The position numbers were made by a program, and so were the translations under genes. Positions 56,835 through 64,000 of a stretch of DNA of 64,000 bases are shown here, piece after piece. The stretch lies in assembly GCA_035624215.1 (NCBI GenBank), contig DASPRY010000080.1, forward strand, positions 22,724 to 86,723, given 5' to 3'. Within the stretch, counting starts at the first letter, position 1; the number at the start of each line of letters is the position of its first letter. The DNA comes from JAFAGX01 sp035624215. GTDB taxonomy: Bacteria; Acidobacteriota; Terriglobia; Terriglobales; Acidobacteriaceae. The notes beneath the pieces are model-generated. The model saw nothing but the letters and a program-made list of their open reading frames with translations. It did no database searches and was not told the origin of the DNA.

Positions 56835-57584
56835 TCACTGCGAAGTCGGCGCGCTGCCTTGCGACTTAGCCGCCGCAGGAGATGCCGGCTTGGTCGTTGC
56901 GGGGCTGGCGGGTTTCGTCGCGGCACCACTGGTGCTTGGCTTGGTTGCCGCAGGCCTCGCCGGCGCGGGCACACCGGATTGCAGATTGTAAGCGTCCACG
57001 ATGGCCTTGGTGATATCCACCGAAGGCGCCGCCCAAAGCACTGGACCTTGCGGCCAGGGATTGGAAGTGTCCACGATCACACCGAAGCCTTTGTCGCCGG
57101 CGTATTTCACAATCACCGGCGCCATTTTCTGCAGGATGCGCTGCGCAATCTCATTTTGCTGGCTTTGCGCATCATCGCGCGCATCCTGGACCGAGCGCTC
57201 CAAAGCTTTCTGCTTCTGCTCAATCTGCTTTACCAGGTTGTTGCGCGCCTCCTCGGTCATCTTGTCGCCGCCGCTATTGAGCTGTTTCTTGAGGCTCTCG
57301 ACTTCGTCATTCTGGTTTTTCAGTTCAGTTTGCTTTGGCTCGAGCTTCTTGCCGAGAGCCTCGAAGTCGCGCTGGCCCTCATTGCTGGCGAAGATGGCCT
57401 GCTCGATGTTGATGGTGCCGATCTTGTTTGTGCCTACCGCAGCCGGTGCCGTTGCAGTATCGGCCGCATTTGCGGCACTTGGGGCCGCGGGCAAAGCAGG
57501 ATCCGTGCTGCCGGCCTGCGCCAGGGCGGTGGCGGGCAGGGCAAATACGACGGCCAGAAGATATTGGACAAACTTATTTTTCAT
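56835..57584 (-). CDS. OmpH/Skp-family periplasmic chaperone
   Basis: Periplasmic chaperone for outer-membrane proteins, 249 residues. Signal peptide VQYLLAVVFALPATALAQ, a low-complexity Ala/Pro linker (about 25-50), then the Skp core: IGTINIEQAIFASNEGQRDF, a long charged coiled coil (KKLEPKQTELKNQNDEVESLK, RNNLVKQIEQKQKALERSV, ARDDAQSQQNEIAQRIL) and YAGDKGFGVIVDTSNPWPQGPVLWA. The C-terminal 45 residues are a Pro/Ala/Ser/Thr-rich repeat (ATKPAS, TTKPAS), an unusual disordered tail. A good terminator follows. Confidence 0.9.
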   Translation of the reverse strand: MKNKFVQYLLAVVFALPATALAQAGSTDPALPAAPSAANAADTATAPAAVGTNKIGTINIEQAIFASNEGQRDFEALGKKLEPKQTELKNQNDEVESLKKQLNSGGDKMTEEARNNLVKQIEQKQKALERSVQDARDDAQSQQNEIAQRILQKMAPVIVKYAGDKGFGVIVDTSNPWPQGPVLWAAPSVDITKAIVDAYNLQSGVPAPARPAATKPSTSGAATKPASPATTKPASPAAAKSQGSAPTSQ

Positions 57585-57910
57585 GGGGTTGCTTTTGAAC
57601 TCCTTGGAAACTGTTTTCGGGAATTTTCAGATCGCTTCACAGAAAATGCCCGCCGGGTTGCAATTTACCGAGGCGTGCGTTCAACTGAGAAGGCAGGCCG
57701 AATCCCGGCGTCTCACGCCAGAGCGCGATAACCACCCCGTTTCTTTCAATTGTCAGGGTGTGGATGATGTCATTATAGGAACAGTGCAGCCCAAGCGTCA
57801 AACTGCTCCGATAGCCGTCGTGATGCAGTTTGGCGTAGGAACCATAGGAGGCAAACGCCGCAGGCTTTGATTCCATTTGGTAGTGCAGACGATCAATTTC
57901 TTAAGCGCTT
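57585..57910. other. Intergenic region upstream of ompH-like gene
   Basis: About 325 bases. A 79-codon minus-strand frame (57637-57876) exists but has no recognisable domain or good start site, so I do not call it. The region must hold the promoter of the OmpH-like gene. Confidence 0.4.
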
Positions 57911-59329
57911 TTATTTCCGGTTCATCCGTGCCAACGCCATGCGGGCTGCATGGTAGCCGCACATTCCATGGACGCCGCCGCCGGGAGGGGTTGACGCCGA
58001 ACAGATGTAAATATCTTTGGCTGATGTCGCATAGTGTTTGGCGGTGGGACGGAATACAAACTGCCTAATGTCAAACGCACCACCGGCTATATCACCTCCA
58101 ACCAGATTGCCGTCCATGCGCTCGAGATCTGCAGGCGAGAAGACCCGGCGGGCTAGAATGCAATCGCGAAACCCCGGGGCAAAGCGCTCAATCTGATCCT
58201 CGAGCCTTAAGAGCGTGTCGACTTTCGATCCGTTTGGAACGTGACAATAAGCCCAGGCGATGTGTTTGCCGGCGGGAGCGCGAGTAGAATCGAACAAAGT
58301 CGGTTGTGACAAAAGAACGAAGGGACGACGTGTGAGTTCACCGCTTTGCACCGCTGCCTCGGAAGCGGCGATTTCCTCGAATCTGCCCCCCAAATGGACC
58401 GTCGCGGCACGCAGACATTCTGCGGCTCTCCACGGAATTGGACTGCTCAGCGCGTAATCAACTTTAAAGACGCCCGGACCGTAGCGGAAGGCTGCCAACC
58501 GTTTCTTGTATGAGGATGAGAGCCGGTTTGCGGAAATGTGAAGCAACTGCCGCGGAGTGAGGTCACAAATTGTAACATCGTTAGGTGGCAGCATGGAGAG
58601 ATCCTCGATGCACGACGAGGCGTGAATACTCCCGCCGAACTTCCCAAGATGTGCGCATAATGCATTCGTAAGTGATTGTGAACCGCCACGGGGAATCGGC
58701 CAGCCCACGGCATGGGCCGGGATCGCCATTAACATTCCAAAAGCGGCACTGAGCGTCTGCTCCAGGCTGAGTAATGAGTGGGCCGCAAGACCAGCAAAAA
58801 GTGCACGGGTGCGCTCCTGACGAAACAGTCCGAAAGCAAGCCTTTTGGCTGAAACAATACCATTCAATCCAAAGTGCACCGTCAGCCAAGGATGTCGCGG
58901 CAGCGATGGCTGAGGACGTAGCATGTCGGAAGCTAACTCAGTCCATTGCTCGACGAAAGGCAGCAGGAGATTGCGCCACGCTTTCCCATCCGGACCGAGC
59001 CAAGATTCAGCATGGTAGAGGTCGCGTTCCAGGATCACTGCACTTCCATCGTCAAATGGATGCGCCAAGGGAGATGGTGAGTGAATCCACTCCAGCCCGT
59101 AATCCTGCAAGGGAAGCGCAGAGAAAAAGGGCGAGCTCACTGCCATCGGATGCACAGCGGATCCAAAGTCGTGCAGAAAGCCGGGCAGAGTGAGTTCCAA
59201 AGTCCGCGCGGCGCCACCAGGAACCGGTTCCGCCTCGAAGACCTCGACCTGCATGCCCGCCTGCGCGAGCACGATGGCGGCGGCCAAGCCGTTAGGACCG
59301 GCCCCGATGACGCAGGCTTTACCGGTCAT
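57911..59329 (-). CDS. FAD-dependent oxidoreductase, phytoene-desaturase-like
   Basis: Flavoprotein of 472 residues. The N-terminal Rossmann fold is complete: KACVIGAGPNGLAAAIVLAQAG and VFEAEPVPGGAARTLEL. HDFGSAVHPMAVSSPFF and the C-terminal ICSASTPPGGGVHGMCGYHAARMAL match the phytoene dehydrogenase/CrtI-related NAD(P)/FAD enzymes. No carotenoid synthesis genes lie nearby, so the substrate is unknown. It starts 67 bases after the LMF-like gene stop on the same strand and may be co-transcribed with it. Confidence 0.88.
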   Translation of the reverse strand: MTGKACVIGAGPNGLAAAIVLAQAGMQVEVFEAEPVPGGAARTLELTLPGFLHDFGSAVHPMAVSSPFFSALPLQDYGLEWIHSPSPLAHPFDDGSAVILERDLYHAESWLGPDGKAWRNLLLPFVEQWTELASDMLRPQPSLPRHPWLTVHFGLNGIVSAKRLAFGLFRQERTRALFAGLAAHSLLSLEQTLSAAFGMLMAIPAHAVGWPIPRGGSQSLTNALCAHLGKFGGSIHASSCIEDLSMLPPNDVTICDLTPRQLLHISANRLSSSYKKRLAAFRYGPGVFKVDYALSSPIPWRAAECLRAATVHLGGRFEEIAASEAAVQSGELTRRPFVLLSQPTLFDSTRAPAGKHIAWAYCHVPNGSKVDTLLRLEDQIERFAPGFRDCILARRVFSPADLERMDGNLVGGDIAGGAFDIRQFVFRPTAKHYATSAKDIYICSASTPPGGGVHGMCGYHAARMALARMNRK

Positions 59330-59395
59330 CGCAAAATCACCTCGTGGCCTCCTGCTTTATTGATGACCCTTGCGATGGTATGGAACCTTCCGGAA

Positions 59396-61033
59396 TCATT
59401 GTCTGGGCAAAACATTGGGTAACTCAATCATCACGATTCTGCCATCAGGCTCACGCTCCAGCGTTGGCGCGTAGAGCCCCAAAAACTCGCGCCGCCACCA
59501 AAGACCAGTTGCACTTTTTTCAGCCAGCGTCGTGAACCAGTATTGCCACAGCACTGCACGGATCTGTTTGGGAGGCGTTTGCGGAAAAGGATTGCCGGCA
59601 AAAAGAGCCAGCACGTCCTTGTCATTCTCCAGCAAGCGCACTTCGGTATTGGGCACAATCAGATACTCGCGCCACGATCCCAAAGAGGCAAACCACAGGT
59701 TCCAATCGAAACGCGGTTGATACGGTGCGTAGATTCCCGGCGGCTGGTTCAGAGCTTGCGGCTTATAGCGAAACGGATATGCAACCCAATTCTGGCCATC
59801 GTCGGAGCCTTGAAATTCAATTTCATATCGGCCTCGAGTCATCACTGCGAACAGGCCATACTGGTTGGCAATTCTGAACGGCTCGAGAGCGACAACGGGG
59901 AAGGTGGGCAAGGGAACGCGCCCAACAATCCAGATTAATTCGGCAGTTGTAACGTAGAAAATCCAGGTCAGGATCAGAGCGCTCAACCCAATCTTGCCCA
60001 AGCGATAGGCCGATCGCAATTTTCCGACGGTGGATTCGGCACGTCCTCGCGAAGCCGTGGCTGCGGATGACTCGGAATGACCGAGCCCAATAGACTCCTG
60101 CGCGGGCGAGGGACCGGATGACCGGGAACCGCAAAGAATATTTAAGCGCGAACAGAAGCGGTCATCGAGGAGCAAAACGCCCAGCACAAGAACCAGATAG
60201 TTGAGAAAGGTGTAGTTGGCGGTGAGAATCACCGGAATTTGCCACAAGGTCACGATAAAGGAGAGCACAATGCGCCACCGTCGCGGCAAGAACATCATCC
60301 AAACCAGTCCCAACTCCATGGCCAGAGTTGCGTAAACAGTGGCCGCGTGAAACCAATGCGGCAGATGCTGAACGTACCAACCGATCCATGTAGGCAGTGG
60401 ACCGTTCTGGTAATACTCGTCCATGGCGGTAAAGTGGCGCCACTGAGGATCTCCACTCATGATCTTGACCACACCCGATTCGAAATAAATACGAAACCAC
60501 TCCCAGAGAAGCAGAAACAAGCTGGCGCGCGAAGGTGGATACGCCTTCCCCAGCCTCGGCCGGAGTCCCGCAGGAACGAAGAAGAGTGAGATGAACCCCG
60601 CTTCGAGCAGCATGCCATCCGACTGGTATCCCGAAAACTCCTGGGCTGCGCTGACGAAAGAAAGAAAGCAGACAAAGCAGATTGCCAGCGCGAGCCGTGG
60701 CCAGATATTGACAACGACAAGAATTGAAGCCAGCATCCCTATCCAGCACAAGGTCACTAGCATGTGCGAGCTGCTGGAAAACCATAGCAGCGTGGGCGCA
60801 TACCAATATCGCATGTAGTAGTTTCCAAATGTTTGCGCGACCGCTTGCAGATAACTGTTTGCGGGAAGGACGCCAACTGGGCCGATCAGCCCACGAATCT
60901 GGAAGACCAATGAGAAGAACGCGGAGAAATAAATGAGGCCCAGTGCTCGCAGAAAGAGCCAGCGCGGAATCAGACGGGTCTCAGTGCCATGCGAAGAACA
61001 AAAAAGCCAACGACCAGCACACTTCCAATCCAT
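59396..61033 (-). CDS. Lipase maturation factor-like membrane protein
   Basis: Polytopic membrane protein of 545 residues similar to eukaryotic LMF1-type proteins, a family also common in bacteria. Family landmarks: YRALGLIYFSAFFSL-like FLRALGLIYFSAFFSL, GYQSDGMLLEAGFISLFF, LFLLLWEWFRIYFESGVVKIMSGDPQWRHF, YYQNGPLPTWIGWYVQHLP and, after the membrane part, FQGSDDGQNWVAYPFRYKPQ and YQPRFDWNLWFASLG. About 11 hydrophobic segments occupy the first 400 residues. In animals the homolog helps lipases fold in the ER; the bacterial function is unknown. A roughly 65-residue Ser/Gly/Arg-rich loop around 300-345 looks poorly conserved. Confidence 0.87.
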   Translation of the reverse strand: MDWKCAGRWLFCSSHGTETRLIPRWLFLRALGLIYFSAFFSLVFQIRGLIGPVGVLPANSYLQAVAQTFGNYYMRYWYAPTLLWFSSSSHMLVTLCWIGMLASILVVVNIWPRLALAICFVCFLSFVSAAQEFSGYQSDGMLLEAGFISLFFVPAGLRPRLGKAYPPSRASLFLLLWEWFRIYFESGVVKIMSGDPQWRHFTAMDEYYQNGPLPTWIGWYVQHLPHWFHAATVYATLAMELGLVWMMFLPRRWRIVLSFIVTLWQIPVILTANYTFLNYLVLVLGVLLLDDRFCSRLNILCGSRSSGPSPAQESIGLGHSESSAATASRGRAESTVGKLRSAYRLGKIGLSALILTWIFYVTTAELIWIVGRVPLPTFPVVALEPFRIANQYGLFAVMTRGRYEIEFQGSDDGQNWVAYPFRYKPQALNQPPGIYAPYQPRFDWNLWFASLGSWREYLIVPNTEVRLLENDKDVLALFAGNPFPQTPPKQIRAVLWQYWFTTLAEKSATGLWWRREFLGLYAPTLEREPDGRIVMIELPNVLPRQ

Positions 61034-61472
61034 GCTCGTCGGATTATACGGGCGCGAGGATTAGCCGTGACGAACGGGATCGTGTCCAGGTCGTGGCCAA
61101 ATTGCCCGCAGGCGCATCTTCATGTGGTTCGGAGTGAAACCCCGGCCGAATCAAGCGCAGCGTTTAACTGAGAGCTCGAGTCCAATGAGAAGATTGCCCC
61201 TTCCGGTGGTAAACCAATGCCGGCGTGCACGCGCACTGGCACGCCGGCACGGTTATCGCAGCCAATTCTCCGGCTCGCGAAGGCCTTCGGCTAGGTCGTC
61301 CTGAGAGCAGCCTCTAAAACGGACACACGCCATGATGTTTCTTGCGTCCATTGGCGTGCTTCTGACTGGGCATCCCAGTGGTTGATTTCGGGCATCAGTT
61401 TAGGGCAGTCAATATAACATGAGGAAGCGCTGCAGGTATAGTGGTCTAGCCACAATACCAAACAAGGTTGGG
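61034..61472. other. Intergenic region between LMF-like and aldehyde dehydrogenase genes
   Basis: About 440 bases with no gene. It contains a 10-bp inverted repeat TGCCGGCGTG (61218-61227) with CACGCCGGCA (61240-61249), a strong hairpin with a 12-base loop. No promoter could be placed with confidence. Confidence 0.45.
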
Positions 61473-62837
61473 TCAGCTTACGGAAACAGTCTTGATGTTA
61501 GTGAATTCTCGTATTCCGAACGGGCCTAACTCCCTCCCGTACCCGGACTGTTTGATGCCACCGAAGGGTAGTCGAGGATCAGAAGCGACCATGCCGTTGA
61601 TGAAGACCATTCCCGCCTCAAGCTCATTCACCAGCCGATCACGCTCCTGCTCGTCGTTCGTCCAAGCGCTCGCACCGAGACCGAATCGGCTGTCGTTAGC
61701 GATGCGAATTGCATCCGCAAGATCCTTGGCGCGGAACAAACTAGCGACCGGACCGAACAGCTCCTCCTTGTAAGCCGGTGAGTTTTGGGGAATGCTTGTC
61801 AAAACTGTGGGAGCGTAGAAGTTCCCCAGACCTGTGAGTTTTTTCCCGCCGGTCAGGATCCGCGCGCCTGCAGCAACTGTTTTTTGAACGTCACGATCCA
61901 GGTCTTCTACACCTTGCGGAGTCGCCAGTGGGCCCACGTCGGTATTCTCCTCGAACGGATCACCGACCTTAAGAGCTTCCATCTTTGGCACAAATTTGCG
62001 TTCGAACTGGTCAGCGATGGGCTCAGCCACTATGAACCGCTTGGCTGCGATGCAGGACTGGCCATTATTGATGATGCGCGCCTTAACGCCCGTGGCAACC
62101 GCCTGGTCGAGATCGGCGCTGGGCATGACCACAAACGGATCGCTGCCTCCAAGTTCGAGCACAACCTTCTTAATTCGCCTAGCGGCACCGGTGCCGACTT
62201 CAATGCCTGCCTGTTCGCTGCCAGTGAGTGTGGCCGCCATGATTCGTGGATCGGCGAGGATGGCGTCAACCTGCCTGGAGCCGATTAACAGTGTCTGGAA
62301 GGCCCCAGCGGGGAATCCTGCGCGGCAGAAAACTTCTTCCAGCTTGAGCGCACACTGGGGAACATTAGAAGCATGTTTCAGCAAACCAACGTTACCCGCC
62401 ATCAAGGCAGGCGCGGCAAAACGGACCACCTGCCAGAAGGGAAAGTTCCAGGGCATGATGGCCAGAATCGGGCCGAGTGGCTGGTAACGGACATAGCTGC
62501 GTTTGGCATTGGTTTCGACCGGTTCATCGGCCAGAAAGCGTTCTGCGTTGTCAGCGTAGTAGCGGCAGGCCCATGCGCATTTCATGGCTTCGTCAACTGC
62601 GGAACGGAGGGTTTTGCCCATCTCGCTGGTCATTAACCGCGCATGAGCTTCCTTTTCTCGCTCAAAAATCTCGGCTGCTTTGCGCATCATGCAGGCACGG
62701 TCCGCAAATGGCACCCGGCGATACTCCGTGAAGGTACGGGCCGCCAGCTGGAGCTTCCCTTCGATCTGCGAATCGGAGAGTGCTTCGAACGTCTTCAGGA
62801 CCTGGCCGGTTGCGGGATTAATGCTTGCGATAGCCAT
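61473..62837 (-). CDS. NAD(P)-dependent aldehyde dehydrogenase, succinate-semialdehyde type
   Basis: Aldehyde dehydrogenase of 454 residues. The catalytic Cys is in NNGQSCIAAKRFIV and the general-base Glu in VVLELGGSDPFVVM; cofactor-binding PWNFPFWQVVRF and LTGSEQAGIEVG are present. The best match from memory is the bacterial succinate-semialdehyde dehydrogenase group. The malonate- or succinate-semialdehyde produced by omega-aminotransferases is a possible substrate, so it might act after the enzyme at 16719, but it is over 40 kb away. Start at ATG 62837 with GGGAGG upstream (62844-62849). Confidence 0.9.
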   Translation of the reverse strand: MAIASINPATGQVLKTFEALSDSQIEGKLQLAARTFTEYRRVPFADRACMMRKAAEIFEREKEAHARLMTSEMGKTLRSAVDEAMKCAWACRYYADNAERFLADEPVETNAKRSYVRYQPLGPILAIMPWNFPFWQVVRFAAPALMAGNVGLLKHASNVPQCALKLEEVFCRAGFPAGAFQTLLIGSRQVDAILADPRIMAATLTGSEQAGIEVGTGAARRIKKVVLELGGSDPFVVMPSADLDQAVATGVKARIINNGQSCIAAKRFIVAEPIADQFERKFVPKMEALKVGDPFEENTDVGPLATPQGVEDLDRDVQKTVAAGARILTGGKKLTGLGNFYAPTVLTSIPQNSPAYKEELFGPVASLFRAKDLADAIRIANDSRFGLGASAWTNDEQERDRLVNELEAGMVFINGMVASDPRLPFGGIKQSGYGRELGPFGIREFTNIKTVSVS

Positions 62838-63126
62838 TACTTGCCTCCCAACTATGAACTTGATTATTCAGAAACAAGAGGATAACGAGATCGAGCGATA
62901 CCACGCAAATTGCTGAACGAAGGTGGCTGTTTGGGGCAGTAATGGTTCTAGAATTCCCGGCCATCGGCGGGCAGCGCGAGTGTAGATTGTCGGCCCAGCG
63001 TTGACTCGTGACCTAATTCGATTGAGCGGGGCGATGCCCTCTCTCATCGGGCCAAAAGAGACCGTTTAGCATTCAACTGTTAACCGAGGGGTTACTTTCG
63101 AGTAGCGTTGGAATATCAAGTACTTA
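62838..63126. other. Intergenic region upstream of aldehyde dehydrogenase and the IS element
   Basis: About 290 bases. No gene seen. It contains the aldehyde dehydrogenase upstream region, and the IS left end begins at its right border. Confidence 0.4.
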
Positions 63127-64000
63127 GAGCCTCTAACAAAACCGCGATTTCCAAATAGTGGACTGCTCATTTCCTCCGAAGATAGTTTCAATGCAAGTAA
63201 GATTTCTAGCCTGGGAGGACTTTCCAAATGGGAGCTGCACTTCTTCCAGACCAATTGTGGGAACTGATCGAGCCCTTCATCCCAGTTTCGAAGCCGAACC
63301 CGAAAGGCGGCCGACCACGCCTATCAGACCGGACATGTTTGGTTGGAATCTTGTTTGTATTGCGTAGCGGCATTCCTTGGGAAATGCTGCCTCAGGAACT
63401 GGGGTGCGGCTCTGGCATGACTTGCTGGCGTCGCTTACGCGACTGGCAGGAAGTGGGAATCTGGCAATTGATCCACTTCGTGGCACTGGATTGGCTCGCC
63501 CGTTTCGAAAGAATTGATTGGTCTCGGGCGGTAGTGGACGGCAGTTCGATAAGAGCAGTTTTTGGGGGCAAAAGACGGGTCCGAATCCTACCGATCGGGC
63601 AAAACTTGGTTCCAAACGTCACTTGATCTGCGACGGCCGTGGCATTCCACTCGCCTTTCAGCTTACCGGCGCCAACCGTAACGATTTGCTGGAAGCCCTC
63701 ACACTAGTTGATGACATTCCACCGCTGCAGGGCGAGCGGGGCCGTCCACGCCGTCGACCTGATTGCGTGCTAGGTGACCGCGGATATGATGCAGAATCAA
63801 TCCGAGAAGGTCTGCGCCGCCGTGGCATCCTGCCTTTACTCGCAATGCGTAACACCGAACACGGCAGCGGCCTCGGCCGTTGCCGATGGGTTGTGGAAAG
63901 AACGTTTGCTTGGCTAAACCAGTTTCGCCGATTGCGTGTCCGCTACGAGAAGCGTGCCGACATCCATGAAGCATTCCTGACACTGGGCTGCATCTTGATT
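63127..64000 (+). mobile_element. IS5-family (IS427-group-like) insertion sequence, left part
   Basis: The element appears to begin at GAGCCTCTAACAAAACCGC (63127-63145), a probable left terminal inverted repeat, preceded by TTAG-like target bases. The transposase gene starts at 63228. The right end lies beyond the window, so the matching repeat and the target duplication are not visible. The gene encodes an IS5-type DDE transposase, read in two overlapping frames as in the IS427 group. Confidence 0.75.
63228..64000 (+). CDS. IS5-family transposase in two frames (partial)
   Basis: First frame (63228-63626): MGAALLPDQLWELIEPFIPV, then RPRLSDRTCLVGILFVLRSGIPWEMLPQELG and the first catalytic Asp in VVDGSSIRAV. 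The second frame continues from about 63570: TGPNPTDRAKLGSKRHLICDG, DRGYDAESIREGL (second Asp) and RWVVERTFAWLNQFRRLRV (Glu). The two join if reading slips back one base at GGC AAAAG (63567-63574), giving GGKKTGPNPTD, the order expected for this family. IS427-group elements often use programmed -1 frameshifting at an A-rich site, so this may be functional rather than damaged. The gene leaves the window at its right end. Confidence 0.85.

Noticed and set aside
56376..57731. 451-codon plus-strand frame across alr and ompH
   Set aside because: Covers two real minus-strand genes and has low-complexity basic sequence; no domain.
57637..57876. 79-codon minus-strand frame upstream of the OmpH-like gene
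   Set aside because: No domain, weak start, mixed composition; not supported as a gene.

Overview
The window looks like chromosomal DNA of an Acidobacteriota species, probably class Terriglobia near Koribacter-type genomes. This is inferred from gene content, not from a marker search. The signs are a TonB-dependent receptor with an N-terminal carboxypeptidase-regulatory domain, a beta-propeller sensor kinase, secreted HEAT-repeat and glycine-zipper proteins, a lipase-maturation-factor-like membrane protein, and intergenic DNA rich in short degenerate words. GC content is moderately high. No rRNA, tRNA or CRISPR array was seen.

Layout. 1-1754 (minus): encapsulin shell gene (cut by the left edge) and its DyP peroxidase cargo with a C-terminal loading peptide. 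2530-12079 (plus): secreted FN3/beta-helix protein, periplasmic parvulin-like protein, TonB receptor interrupted by an in-frame TAG, phosphatase-like secreted protein. 12220-20415: glutamate synthase large subunit, class III aminotransferase, small secreted protein, dihydropyrimidinase. 20595-27604 (minus): DoxX protein, then an operon of OB-like secreted protein, GH16-like lipoprotein, beta-propeller histidine kinase and NarL-type regulator. 27888-30554: periplasmic beta-carbonic anhydrase, glycine-zipper protein, HEAT protein with an in-frame TGA. 30747-34131: LLM oxidoreductase, NCS1 permease and nitrilase-family amidohydrolase, which with the dihydropyrimidinase and aminotransferase suggest pyrimidine or hydantoin catabolism. 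34171-35440 (minus): DAHP synthase behind a promoter, an aromatic-rich leader peptide and an intrinsic terminator, an apparent attenuator. 35565-42201 (plus): lipoprotein, FtsX-like permease, then rplM-rpsI-rpsB-tsf-pyrH-frr. 42437-47390: Flp pilin, a NarL/HisKA_3 two-component pair and a divergent PilS-like kinase. 47424-62837: mostly housekeeping genes (rlmN, M16 peptidase, glycosyltransferase, cytochrome c, glyA, GNAT, alpha/beta hydrolase, alr, OmpH/Skp, FAD oxidoreductase, LMF-like protein, aldehyde dehydrogenase). 63127-64000: left part of an IS5-family element.

Five otherwise normal genes carry single-base lesions: encapsulin, TonB receptor, the 18193 secreted protein, the histidine kinase (two indels) and the HEAT protein. 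The histidine kinase indels lie in homopolymers. Either the sequence contains base-call errors or these genes are decaying; the sequence alone cannot decide.

The most interesting items are the DAHP-synthase leader/attenuator at 35246-35438 and the encapsulin-DyP pair at 1-1754.
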